NCBI GenBank assembly: GCA_022711465.1
Contig: JAKLEZ010000009.1
Coordinates: 1 to 64,000, forward strand
Length of the DNA stretch: 64,000 nt
From: Planctomycetota bacterium
GTDB taxonomy: Bacteria > Planctomycetota > Phycisphaerae > UBA1845 > PWPN01
Direction: 5' to 3'
A model generated the notes under the pieces. It was not told the origin of the DNA and did no database searches. It saw nothing but the letters and a program-made list of their open reading frames with translations. Shown piece after piece: positions 8,463-15,583 of this stretch. Position 1 is the stretch's first letter; the number at the start of each line of letters is the position of its first letter. Made by a program: the position numbers and the translations under genes.

Positions 8463-8702
8463 ATGAGGGCTGAAGATCAGATCGATTCAGAGAACCCCGA
8501 CCCGTTACTGGACGCGGTGGCGGCGGCGGCCTACCTGGGCTTAGTCGGTGTCGTAAAGCACCCTGCTCAAGCGGTCCGAGCCCTGTGTCGCAAGCGCAGG
8601 ATCCAGTCCACGAAGGTCGCCGGGAAGGTGATGGTGCGTCGCTCGTGGCTCGAACAGTACATCAACGAGAATGCGCGGACCGTGTACGGACAGGATGCGT
8701 GA
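8463..8702 (+). CDS. Small excisionase-like HTH protein
   Basis: The protein has 79 residues from ATG 8463; an upstream ATG at 8409 is possible but has no ribosome site. The layout is that of the MerR/excisionase HTH_17 type: PLLDAVAAAAYLGL (first helices), AVRALCRKRRIQSTKVAGKV (recognition helix and start of the wing), then MVRRSWLEQYINENA. Such proteins bind DNA and act as recombination directionality factors or small repressors of integrative elements. It is encoded in the same direction as the integrase. The HTH is variant because an extra KHPAQ segment separates the two helices. Confidence 0.6.
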   Translation: MRAEDQIDSENPDPLLDAVAAAAYLGLVGVVKHPAQAVRALCRKRRIQSTKVAGKVMVRRSWLEQYINENARTVYGQDA

Positions 8703-8835
8703 GCCTGTGCAGGATGCGGTTCTCGGCCTGCCAACGGGCTCCGAGGCGTGTTACGCGAGATGTTACTCAGTCGTTTGCCGCCGAAGTGCCTCGCAGCTTG
8801 AGAGTTCGTGACATCTGACCCACGTGGCGGTGCCG

Positions 8836-9111
8836 ATGATCATGCAGAACTACCCGGTCATGTTCGTTTTGCCAGGCGACCCGCCGCAGCCGTGTCCCGA
8901 GCTGCTGACCGAGAAGGAAGCTGTCCGATACCTTCGGCTCGACGACAACAAGAACCCCTCGCGCACGTTGAAGTACTATCGCGAAAGGGGGTTGCTCAGG
9001 GGGACCCCCGTTGGGCGCCACTTGCTGTATCGCCGGGTCGAGTTGGATCGGTTCTTGGAACTGCAAACCGTGGGGGACACCGAGGAATGCCGGCGACCGC
9101 CACGCCGATGA
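8836..9111 (+). CDS. Excisionase-like / MerR-type HTH protein
   Basis: The protein has 91 residues from ATG 8836 (GTG 8824 and ATG 8842 are alternatives). The core ELLTEKEAVRYLRLDD, TLKYYRERGLLRGTPVG and LLYRRVELDRFLEL fits a helix-turn-helix DNA-binding domain of the HTH_17/excisionase group. It is the last gene before the integrase leader and probably sets integration versus excision or represses the integrase promoter. The palindrome at 9165-9185 is a natural candidate for its binding site, which is inference only. The last ten residues are Arg/Pro-rich. Confidence 0.7.
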   Translation: MIMQNYPVMFVLPGDPPQPCPELLTEKEAVRYLRLDDNKNPSRTLKYYRERGLLRGTPVGRHLLYRRVELDRFLELQTVGDTEECRRPPRR

Positions 9112-9164
9112 TCACGGCAGGGGGTTGCGCGATTGGCGATCGCGTGGGAGAATACTCCTTGAAA

Positions 9165-9185
9165 CGTGATTCACGGTGAATCACG
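9165..9185. promoter_or_regulatory. Perfect 21-bp palindromic operator upstream of the integrase
   Basis: CGTGATTCAC at 9165-9174 is followed by one central G and its exact reverse complement at 9176-9185. It ends 10 bases before the ribosome-binding site of the leader ORF and overlaps the region where the integrase promoter would be. A dimeric repressor or the adjacent HTH proteins are the likely ligands. Confidence 0.6.
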
Positions 9186-9208
9186 ACGAGTTAAAGGAGG
9201 TATATCCC

Positions 9209-9316
9209 ATGCGGAGAAAACTGAAACGGCAAGGTCGAAGCAGGTCCCTACATGTATCGCGAATGCGCGCGCCCACGCGGTCATTCGTGGGATGCGAAAG
9301 CGAGGTGACGACATGA
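9209..9316 (+). CDS. Small basic leader ORF coupled to the integrase
   Basis: The ORF has 35 codons. ATG 9209 has a complete Shine-Dalgarno AGGAGGT at 9196-9202, the best in this element. The peptide starts MRRKLKRQGRSRS and is strongly basic. Its TGA (9314-9316) overlaps the ATG of the integrase at 9313 in an ATGA junction, the classic arrangement for termination-reinitiation. It may simply drive coupled translation of the integrase or may encode a small DNA- or RNA-binding peptide. It is too short to assign to a family. Confidence 0.6.
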   Translation: MRRKLKRQGRSRSLHVSRMRAPTRSFVGCESEVTT

Positions 9317-10626
9317 CGACGAAGGTCGGGCTATACAGGGAAAGGCGCAACAGGAGCCGCCCCTGGATCGTGCGGTGGTTCGGCGGGTACGACCCCGCCA
9401 CGGGCAAACAGAGGCATTATTCCCAAGCGTTTGCGACGAAACGCGAAGCCGAAGCGTTTCAGGCAGCGAAGCAAGCGGAGCTGAACCGCGGAAAGCCACG
9501 TGATCTGCCCAGAGACATTACCGTGGGCGAGTTCGTTCACCGGTTCCTTGAGTCGAAGGTTCGCAATAGGCGGGCCGCAACACGCTACAACTACGCCCAC
9601 ACGCTTAAGCAGCTGGTAGCGTTCGCTGGTGCGACAACGTTGATCAGGATGGTTACCCCTGAAGTGGCCGACACCTTCGTCGCCACTCGAGAACGGGTGG
9701 CGCAGACGGGCACCGGCTACAGTTCATGGTCTCGCAATCAGCACCTTGGCAACATGAAGATCGCGTTCAATGTTGCGGTGCGGTGGGGCTACCTCGCGAC
9801 GAATCCGTTCGGTCACATCCGACGAGAGCGATGCGTACCCCGCAAATGGCACCACCTCAAACCGGACGAGTTCGAAATGCTGCTTGAGATGGTCCACGAT
9901 CTTCGTTGGCGGACGTTCTACCTGCTTGCCTACACGACCGGCGCAAGATTCGGCGAGCTCTTCAACCTGACATGGACAGATATCAACTTTGAGCGGTGCA
10001 CCGTGACGATTCGTGATCGACCAGGGGCAGCCGACACGCCACCGTTTCACGTCAAGGATCACGAGGCCCGAACGCTGTTGCTTCCGCGGCAAACGGTAGA
10101 CGCCTTGCTCGCATGGCAGGGGGAGGCTCCCGAAGGCGTTCCATGCGTCCTGCTGACGGCTCAACGATGGCAGAAGGTTCTTGAGAGATGGAGGCTCTGC
10201 CGAGCCCGCAAGCCGTGGAAGAGAAACGTGAAGACGGGTGAGCTGGAGTGGGTCGAATGGGAGAATCGGTATGTGGTCAACAACGTGATCCGCGACATGC
10301 GGTGTCACTTTAGGAAGGCTGGCTTTAATCTGATCGCTCCGATGACGATTCACACGTTCCGCAAATCGTTCGGCCAGAACCATGCGGACGCGGGGACGCC
10401 CGTCCACGTCCTGCAGGGACTGATGGGGCATGCTTCAATCACGACGACGAGGGAGTTCTATCTCCAGACCGCGGACGCGAATGAGCGGGAGGCGCTCGCG
10501 AAGTACCAGGCTCTCCTGGATAGTGCTGACGGCAAGACTTGCGTAAAACTTGCGTATGGGCAGGATTGCGGAGGACCTGCCGGCGACCCGCATTCCGTAA
10601 CTCACGTCTCCGAAACGACTTCCTAA
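9313..10626 (+). CDS. int: Tyrosine recombinase / integrase
   Basis: The protein has 437 residues. ATG 9313 is favoured by the ATGA overlap with the leader ORF and by GAGGTG upstream; the longer frame from 9166 runs through the operator. It has an N-terminal arm-binding domain (to about 65), a SAM-like core-binding domain (about 70-170) and a catalytic domain. Catalytic residues visible are R212 in TTGARFGEL, a likely Lys near 248, H347 and R350 in IHTFRKSFG, H373 in LMGHASITTT and the nucleophile Y383 in EFYLQ. The full set is present, so it should be active. The stop is 2 bp from the tRNA-Pro 3' end, as expected for site-specific insertion there. Confidence 0.93.
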   Translation: MTTKVGLYRERRNRSRPWIVRWFGGYDPATGKQRHYSQAFATKREAEAFQAAKQAELNRGKPRDLPRDITVGEFVHRFLESKVRNRRAATRYNYAHTLKQLVAFAGATTLIRMVTPEVADTFVATRERVAQTGTGYSSWSRNQHLGNMKIAFNVAVRWGYLATNPFGHIRRERCVPRKWHHLKPDEFEMLLEMVHDLRWRTFYLLAYTTGARFGELFNLTWTDINFERCTVTIRDRPGAADTPPFHVKDHEARTLLLPRQTVDALLAWQGEAPEGVPCVLLTAQRWQKVLERWRLCRARKPWKRNVKTGELEWVEWENRYVVNNVIRDMRCHFRKAGFNLIAPMTIHTFRKSFGQNHADAGTPVHVLQGLMGHASITTTREFYLQTADANEREALAKYQALLDSADGKTCVKLAYGQDCGGPAGDPHSVTHVSETTS

Positions 10627-10628
10627 TT

Positions 10629-10650
10629 CGGGGCGACTGGATTCGAACCA
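10629..10650 (-). other. Presumed attachment site (att) in the tRNA 3' end
   Basis: The acceptor/T-arm end of tRNA-Pro lies directly beside the integrase stop. Tyrosine integrases usually recombine in the 3' part of a tRNA and restore it from the element. I did not find a second copy of GGATTCGAACC in the part of the element shown, so the partner site should be to the left of the window. The exact core is not defined. Confidence 0.5.
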
Positions 10651-10702
10651 GCGACCTCTTGGTCCCGAACCAAGCGCTCTAGCCAGGCTGAGCTACGCCC
10701 CG
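10629..10702 (-). tRNA. tRNA-Pro(CGG)
   Basis: The 74-base cloverleaf has a 7-bp acceptor stem (CGGGGCG with CGCCCCG), a D-arm GCTC/GAGC, an anticodon stem CTTGG/CCAAG with loop TTCGGGA, so the anticodon is CGG with G37 as usual for proline tRNAs. The T-arm is GCTGG/CCAGT with loop TTCGAAT. No CCA is encoded. It decodes CCG and serves as the insertion site of the element. Confidence 0.95.
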
Positions 10703-10768
10703 GGCGCCTGGCCGGGACTTGGCCTCCTCTGACAGAGCCATGCCGCCGGCAGCGACCCCAGACTCTTC

Positions 10769-10796
10769 ATGATACGCCATGCTCCGGACAATGCAA
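10769..10796 (-). promoter_or_regulatory. Candidate promoter of tRNA-Pro
   Basis: On the minus strand, TTGCAT (10791-10796) and TATCAT (10769-10774) are separated by 16 bp. The -10 matches TATAAT in five of six positions and the -35 is weak. Transcription would start about 60 bases before the tRNA. Confidence 0.4.
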
Positions 10797-10933
10797 GCCC
10801 CCGCTGTTCAACGCCGATCAGGGCGCGGCGTTGAGGGGCGGGTGCACGTCTGATAACTGCGGGGCTCGCATCCGGGCGGCTTTTCGGGTAGAAGGGCCGC
10901 CTGGATTCCTGGTTCGAGGACCGGCACGACGAA

Positions 10934-11593
10934 ATGGGTGACACGATCGATCCGACACCTGCGGCTGGTGGTAGCCGAGGGAGCCCGTTCAAGGCGGTCT
11001 CGCGGTGGCATCTACACCGGCGGATGTATGACTGGGTGCTTCACTGGGCGGACACCCGCTATGGTACCCCGGCCTTGTTCGGTCTTTCCTTCGCCGAGTC
11101 CAGCTTCTTCCCCATCCCTCCGGACGTCCTCCTGATTGCCCTCGTACTGGGGGCCCGCCAGCGGTGGTTCCGCTACGCGCTGATCTGTACGGTGGCCAGT
11201 GCGCTCGGCGGTCTGGGGGGGTATCTCATCGGTTACGGCCTCTTTGAGACAGTCGGGCGGAAGATCATCGCCTTCTATCAGGCGGAACAGTATTACGACA
11301 GGGTCATGGACTGGTATCGTCGGTATGACTACTGGATCGTTTTCATTGCCGCCCTGACCCCGATCCCGTACAAAGTCTTCACCATAGCCTCAGGCGTGTT
11401 CCACATGAACCTGCTGGGATTCTCCCTGGTGTCGATCGTCGGGCGAGGCTTGCGTTTCTTCGCGGTCGCGGCCCTGCTGTACTGGTTCGGCCCGCCGATG
11501 AAACGGATCATCGACAGGTATTTCGACCTGCTGTGTGTCGTCTTCGTGGTCCTGCTGGTCGGCGGGTTCCTGGTCATCAAACTCGTTCGGTAG
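10934..11593 (+). CDS. DedA/YqaA-like VTT-domain membrane protein
   Basis: The protein has 219 residues from ATG 10934, with GAGG upstream; an in-frame ATG at 11024 would remove 30 non-hydrophobic residues and may be the true start. It has the SNARE-associated/VTT fold pattern: re-entrant helix GLSFAESSFFPIPPDVLLIA, then ICTVASALGGLGGYLIGYGL and a second re-entrant segment IVFIAALTPIPYKVFTIASG with the conserved Pro pair, and a C-terminal helix. DedA-family proteins are inner-membrane transporters or scramblases linked to lipid-carrier or phosphatidylethanolamine recycling. The YqaA-like subgroup has no confirmed substrate. It is the first chromosomal gene beyond the tRNA. Confidence 0.85.
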   Translation: MGDTIDPTPAAGGSRGSPFKAVSRWHLHRRMYDWVLHWADTRYGTPALFGLSFAESSFFPIPPDVLLIALVLGARQRWFRYALICTVASALGGLGGYLIGYGLFETVGRKIIAFYQAEQYYDRVMDWYRRYDYWIVFIAALTPIPYKVFTIASGVFHMNLLGFSLVSIVGRGLRFFAVAALLYWFGPPMKRIIDRYFDLLCVVFVVLLVGGFLVIKLVR

Positions 11594-11684
11594 AAGAACG
11601 AAGCGTCTGTTTCCTGCCGGGAACTCAAGGCCGGGCCGGCCACCCGGATACTGCCGGGTGGTGAAGACGCATGATGGAGTCGCC

Positions 11685-12896
11685 ATGATCGGTTTCGTGG
11701 TCTGGTGCATTCTCTTGGTCGGTGTGGCCTGCGTCTGGGCGTCGAGGCACCTGACCATCTCTCGCGCGCGCCGGGACTTCCCTCCCCTGACAGAGGACTA
11801 CCCCGCCGACGGCAATGCGGCGATGCCTTTTCTCAGCGTGCTGATCGCCGCCAAGGATGAGGAAGCCAACATCGAGACGGCCGTGCGCACCATGCTCGAC
11901 CAGGACTACCCGCAGTTCGAGCTGATAGTCATCAACGATCGCAGCACGGATCGAACGGCCGAGATTCTGGAGTCACTCAAGGCCGAGCAGGCGGACGGGC
12001 GACTGAAGGTCATCCACATCAAGGAGCTTCGCGATGGCTGGTTCGGCAAGAACAACGCCATGCAGACCGGCATGCAGGTCGCCCGGGGACAATGGCTGTG
12101 TTTTGGCGATGCCGACTGCCGTCAGACTTCGCGCAAGACACTCGCGGCGGCTGTCCGGTTTGCCCAAGCGAACAGCATCGACCTGCTGTCTGTGTTGCCG
12201 GAACTCGAGACGCATGGTCTCTGGGAGCGGATCATCCAGCCGGTCTGCGGGGCGGTAATGGTCTTCTGGTTTCAGCCCGGCCGGGTGAACGATCCGAGGC
12301 GCAGCGAGGCTTATGCCAACGGGGCCTTCATGCTCATGACCCGCCGCTGCTATGACACCATCGGGGGGCACGAGGCGGTCCGGACGGAGGTCAACGAGGA
12401 TATGCACATGGCCCGGTTGACCAAGGAGCGCAGCCTGCGGCTGTACGTCATCCAGGGGGGCGGCCTGTACAGGGTGCGGATGTACACCGGCCTGCGGCAG
12501 ATCTGGCGGGGCTGGAGCCGGATCTTCTACGGTTGCTTCGGCACGTTCCGCAAACTGCTGGTGACCATGCGCATGCTCACCATCATGAACGTGTTCCCCT
12601 ACGCCAGCTTGTTGATCGCGGCCTGCGTCCTGCTGATGTGGGGATGGGCGGGGGCAGGCGGCGGCTGGCGGGCGGTGGGATGCGCGGCCGCTCTGGCGGT
12701 GATCGTCCAGCAGACAACCATCGTCCGTTTCTACCGCATCAGCCGGGCCAATCCCTGGTATGCGCCGACCTTCATCATTGGCGCGGTCATGTGTATCGGT
12801 ATGCTGATCAGTGCAATGCGCAGACTGCAGGGGCGCGGGACGACCACATGGCGTGGCACGACCTACCAGGGGCAGAAGGTGGTCAAGACATCCTGA
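11685..12896 (+). CDS. Membrane-anchored family 2 glycosyltransferase
   Basis: The protein has 403 residues from ATG 11685. It has an N-terminal membrane helix (MIGFVVWCILLVGVACVWAS), then a GT-A domain with LSVLIAAKDEEANIETAV, VINDRSTDRTAEIL, the DxD motif in GDADC (D142/D144) and a later acceptor-side motif EVNEDMHMAR. The C-terminal part has two or three membrane helices (FPYASLLIAACVLLMWGW and others). This layout is shared by hopanoid- and carotenoid-associated and polysaccharide GT2 enzymes. The sugar donor and acceptor are unknown. It acts at the inner face of the cytoplasmic membrane. The next gene starts 31 bp downstream in the same direction. Confidence 0.85.
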   Translation: MIGFVVWCILLVGVACVWASRHLTISRARRDFPPLTEDYPADGNAAMPFLSVLIAAKDEEANIETAVRTMLDQDYPQFELIVINDRSTDRTAEILESLKAEQADGRLKVIHIKELRDGWFGKNNAMQTGMQVARGQWLCFGDADCRQTSRKTLAAAVRFAQANSIDLLSVLPELETHGLWERIIQPVCGAVMVFWFQPGRVNDPRRSEAYANGAFMLMTRRCYDTIGGHEAVRTEVNEDMHMARLTKERSLRLYVIQGGGLYRVRMYTGLRQIWRGWSRIFYGCFGTFRKLLVTMRMLTIMNVFPYASLLIAACVLLMWGWAGAGGGWRAVGCAAALAVIVQQTTIVRFYRISRANPWYAPTFIIGAVMCIGMLISAMRRLQGRGTTTWRGTTYQGQKVVKTS

Positions 12897-12927
12897 GCGA
12901 TCGATGCGATTAGCTGGCGGTTGAGTC

Positions 12928-13554
12928 ATGCCCTTTGATGTGTCATCTTTGCTCGAGCGTGTTCCCGAGGCCTACCGGCCGTATGTCGTGCCCGGCGGCT
13001 TGGCGATCCTCAGCTTGCTGGTCCTGCGCGTGGTTTGGGGCCGGGTAGCTCGGTTCCTGCGACGCCGTCGCCCGCCGATCATCAATCCGAGGCTGGCCAA
13101 GTACAGCGTGGACCATGCGGAACTGGATCGGAAGCGGCGTGAGCTGGCCAGGAAGATCGTGGCGACCTCGACCAGTGCCCGGTTGGCCGGCTTCAAGATC
13201 GTGCGCCAGGTGGAGGCGGTCTTTGTCGAGGGCTATCGCGCGCCGGAAGAGGCATTGATTGCGCTGAAGGCGGCGGCCGCTGAGCGCGGGGCCAACGGCA
13301 TTCTCAACGTCGGCACGGAGCGGACCGCGGCGGGTCGGTGCAGCGCGTCCGGAGACGCGGTGATCGTGGCTGCCATCCAACCATTGCGGCGACCGGCCGC
13401 CCCGAGCCGGGAGATGCCTTCTGCCGCGGAGGTCGTCCCTCCCCAGGCGACGTCCGCGCCACCGGAGCCGATGGGTCCTCCCCCGCCGGCCCCTCAACCT
13501 CCGGCCAGGGAATCCCCGCCGTCACCTCCCCGCAGTCCACTGCTCGACGACTGA
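12928..13554 (+). CDS. Membrane-anchored YbjQ-like domain protein with Pro-rich tail
   Basis: The protein has 208 residues. One N-terminal membrane helix (about residues 20-38) is followed by an Arg-rich juxtamembrane stretch. A domain of about 75 residues then contains VATSTSARLAGFKIVRQVEA, EEALIALKAAAAERGANGIL and a closing DAVIVAAI strand. This resembles the YbjQ (DUF74) fold, whose members form pentameric rings and have been proposed to bind metals. The last 60 residues are Pro/Ala/Ser-rich and probably disordered. Its close spacing to the glycosyltransferase suggests co-transcription. Function unknown. Confidence 0.65.
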   Translation: MPFDVSSLLERVPEAYRPYVVPGGLAILSLLVLRVVWGRVARFLRRRRPPIINPRLAKYSVDHAELDRKRRELARKIVATSTSARLAGFKIVRQVEAVFVEGYRAPEEALIALKAAAAERGANGILNVGTERTAAGRCSASGDAVIVAAIQPLRRPAAPSREMPSAAEVVPPQATSAPPEPMGPPPPAPQPPARESPPSPPRSPLLDD

Positions 13555-13688
13555 TCGGTCGCCGGACAGCAAGGCAGCGGCTGCACCCGGCTTCGTCGGG
13601 CTTCGCCCTGAGAGCCCGAGACGCGCAACTTCCCCACGATCCGCGGATCACAGGTCAAGCATGACAGGAACCCCGGGACCAGAAAGGC

Positions 13689-14114
13689 TCAGTCGTCGTA
13701 GACCAGTTCCGTTTGCCGCGAGCGCTTGACGGTGGATCGTTTGACCTTCTCGTCGAGACGCTTGCGCTGGGCTGAAGGCGGGATGGTGGTCGGTTTCCGG
13801 GTCTTAGGTACCTTGAAGGCCTCAGAGAGCAACTCGATGAATCGGTTGACCGCCGCCCGGCGATTGGCCAACTGGGTACGTTCCTTGCTGGAGTGAATCC
13901 GCAGAATGCCGTCCTGGGCGATCCGGCTGGACAGGCTCTTGCGGACCAGGGCCTTCTGGGCCGTGGAAAGGGACATACTGCCGCCGACATTGAAGTGGAG
14001 CGTGACACGAGTATTCACCTTGTTGACGTTCTGGCCGCCCGGCCCCGGACTTCTCTCGAAGGAGAAGCTCAGTTCGTGCTCGCTGACGGATACACCAGAG
14101 CAAATGTCGATCAT
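13689..14114 (-). CDS. arfB: Peptidyl-tRNA hydrolase ArfB (ribosome rescue)
   Basis: The protein has 141 residues from ATG 14114, with AAGGAG nine bases upstream; this gives the usual family length, whereas the longer frame from 14156 does not. The release-factor domain 3 signature SPGPGGQNVNKVNTRV carries the catalytic GGQ (residues 26-28). The C-terminal tail is Lys/Arg-rich (AQRKRLDEKVKRSTVKRSR), which in ArfB inserts into the empty mRNA channel of stalled ribosomes. It frees stalled ribosomes by hydrolysing peptidyl-tRNA without a stop codon. It stands alone with its own promoter. Confidence 0.93.
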   Translation of the reverse strand: MIDICSGVSVSEHELSFSFERSPGPGGQNVNKVNTRVTLHFNVGGSMSLSTAQKALVRKSLSSRIAQDGILRIHSSKERTQLANRRAAVNRFIELLSEAFKVPKTRKPTTIPPSAQRKRLDEKVKRSTVKRSRQTELVYDD

Positions 14115-14270
14115 AAACCGCCGCTCCTTCGCGAGTTGCATGCTCGCGATCTGCACCGTTGAGCAGGAAGCTGCCTGATGGCTCGCGTTCCGCCATGCCC
14201 CTCAAACCGTCAAGCGCGATCCAGAACCTTCGCTCCTGGTCATTCCGTCCGGCCCTGGCCGCGTGGGTTC

Positions 14271-14299
14271 ATTATAGCCGAAACGCTGGACCATGCCAA
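14271..14299 (-). promoter_or_regulatory. Consensus sigma-70 promoter of arfB
   Basis: On the minus strand, TTGGCA (14294-14299) and TATAAT (14271-14276) are separated by exactly 17 bp, a near-perfect housekeeping promoter. The transcript would start near 14264, leaving a leader of about 150 bases before arfB. Confidence 0.65.
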
Positions 14300-14360
14300 G
14301 CCCCTCGGCAAGATCCGATGGTGTGAAGAAAGGGAATGCTCCTGAAGAGTGAAAAAGAGG

Positions 14361-15440
14361 TCAGAGTGACGCCAGCCATTCATCGCGATGAGCCGCCACG
14401 AAGCGGTCGTCGTTGAGATGCGGATAGGCGGCGTATACGCGGTCGATCTCGGCCATCTGCCCTTCGGAAAGCCCCTCGCGGGGATCCAGGCACCAGCGAC
14501 CGGCCAGCAGCCCCTGTCGGCGAAGCACCTCGTGAAGCCCGGCAATGCACCCGGCAAAGCCGTTGGCTACATCGAAGAAAGCGCCGTTGGCGTCCGTGAT
14601 CTCGACATTCAGACGCAGCCACTCGACCGGAATGTTGCTGCCCGGGGTGTCTGATGCATGGATCGCCTCGAGCTGTTCCACCGCCTTCCGCGTCCACACC
14701 GCCCAGTGTCCGAGCAACCCGCCCACGATCCGCTGGGTGACCGGTCTGCCGTCGCGAACGAAGGTGAAGGGCGTCAGGAGATCCGCGACGATGTGGTCGT
14801 CGTTGCCGGTGTAGAGGACAACCTGATCCGCCCGACCGGCTTCCGCCACCGCCCGGACGACGTCGTGGGTCTGGTAGCGGTTGAACGGAGCGATCTTGAT
14901 GGCCGCCAGATTGTCGATCATCGCCAGCTCTCGCCAGAACTCCACCGGTAGCTGTCGTCCGCCGACGGCGGGTTGCAGATAGAAGCCCATGATCGGCATG
15001 ACTTCCGCCACGGCACGAGCGTGGGAGATGAGGCCCGCTATCGGCTCGGCCCTCAGGGCGGACAGGCTCAGCAGGCCGATGTCGTACCCCAGGTCCTTGG
15101 CCTGGACAGCTTCCCGAATCGCCTGGGTGGTCGGTCCGCAAAGGCCCGCGATCTTGACGACCGTCCGACCACTCTGTCGCTCGTGTCGGCGCATCTCGTC
15201 GACGGCCAGTTCGAGTACCGGACGGAGCAATCCGACCTGTGGATCGTGGATCGCGAATTGCGTAGTATGAACTCCGACGGCCAGCCCGCCCGCGCCGGCC
15301 GCCAGGTAGTATCGGCTCAGGACCTTCTGCCGCCGCTCATCGAGTCGCCGAGCCGCGCTCAGAGCCAGAGGATGCGCGGGAATGACCAGCCCGCGGCGGA
15401 GCGAATCACGAACTCGGGTTGCCAGAGCCGGCAGAGTCAT
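14361..15440 (-). CDS. DapA-like class I aldolase (dihydrodipicolinate synthase family)
   Basis: The protein has 359 residues, somewhat longer than typical DapA (about 290-300). It begins with VIPAHPLALSA and has AGGLAVGVHTTQFAI, the place of the GTTGE-type loop, MGFYLQPAVGG on the strand that usually carries the Tyr, and the Schiff-base Lys in AAIKIAPFNRY. The N-acetylneuraminate lyase/DHDPS superfamily catalyses pyruvate-dependent aldol reactions, but this branch lacks the exact GTTGE motif, so lysine biosynthesis is not implied. It may cleave a sugar-acid intermediate. It is divergent from the prenyl synthase gene. Confidence 0.75.
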   Translation of the reverse strand: MTLPALATRVRDSLRRGLVIPAHPLALSAARRLDERRQKVLSRYYLAAGAGGLAVGVHTTQFAIHDPQVGLLRPVLELAVDEMRRHERQSGRTVVKIAGLCGPTTQAIREAVQAKDLGYDIGLLSLSALRAEPIAGLISHARAVAEVMPIMGFYLQPAVGGRQLPVEFWRELAMIDNLAAIKIAPFNRYQTHDVVRAVAEAGRADQVVLYTGNDDHIVADLLTPFTFVRDGRPVTQRIVGGLLGHWAVWTRKAVEQLEAIHASDTPGSNIPVEWLRLNVEITDANGAFFDVANGFAGCIAGLHEVLRRQGLLAGRWCLDPREGLSEGQMAEIDRVYAAYPHLNDDRFVAAHRDEWLASL

Positions 15441-15583
15441 CGCCGTCGGAGGATATCCGGGGTGACCCCGGTCGACAACCCGGGGGCTCGCGAACCACCT
15501 CGAACGCCGCTACAATGCGGGTACGGATTGGACTGCACTGGTGTCCCGGCCCAAGGGCCGGAACTGGGGCCGAGAGCCAGAGA

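Larger units (their letters stand above)
1..10628. mobile_element. Integrative element (right part), inserted at tRNA-Pro(CGG)
   Basis: The stretch contains a tyrosine integrase immediately beside the 3' end of a tRNA gene, two excisionase-like HTH proteins, a replication-relaxation family protein, a TOTE-type primase, a VirD4/TraG-like ATPase, group II intron debris and several genes of unknown function. Housekeeping genes begin only beyond the tRNA. This is the usual layout of an integrative and conjugative or mobilizable element, with the integrase at the tRNA end. The left boundary is outside the window. No relaxase or mating-pore gene is visible in the part shown, so self-transfer cannot be claimed. 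Confidence 0.75.

Noticed and set aside
15511-15516. TACAAT as a promoter for the prenyl synthase gene
   Set aside because: No -35-like sequence at normal spacing and the match is only five of six; a similar isolated TACAAT at 32557 was left out for the same reason.
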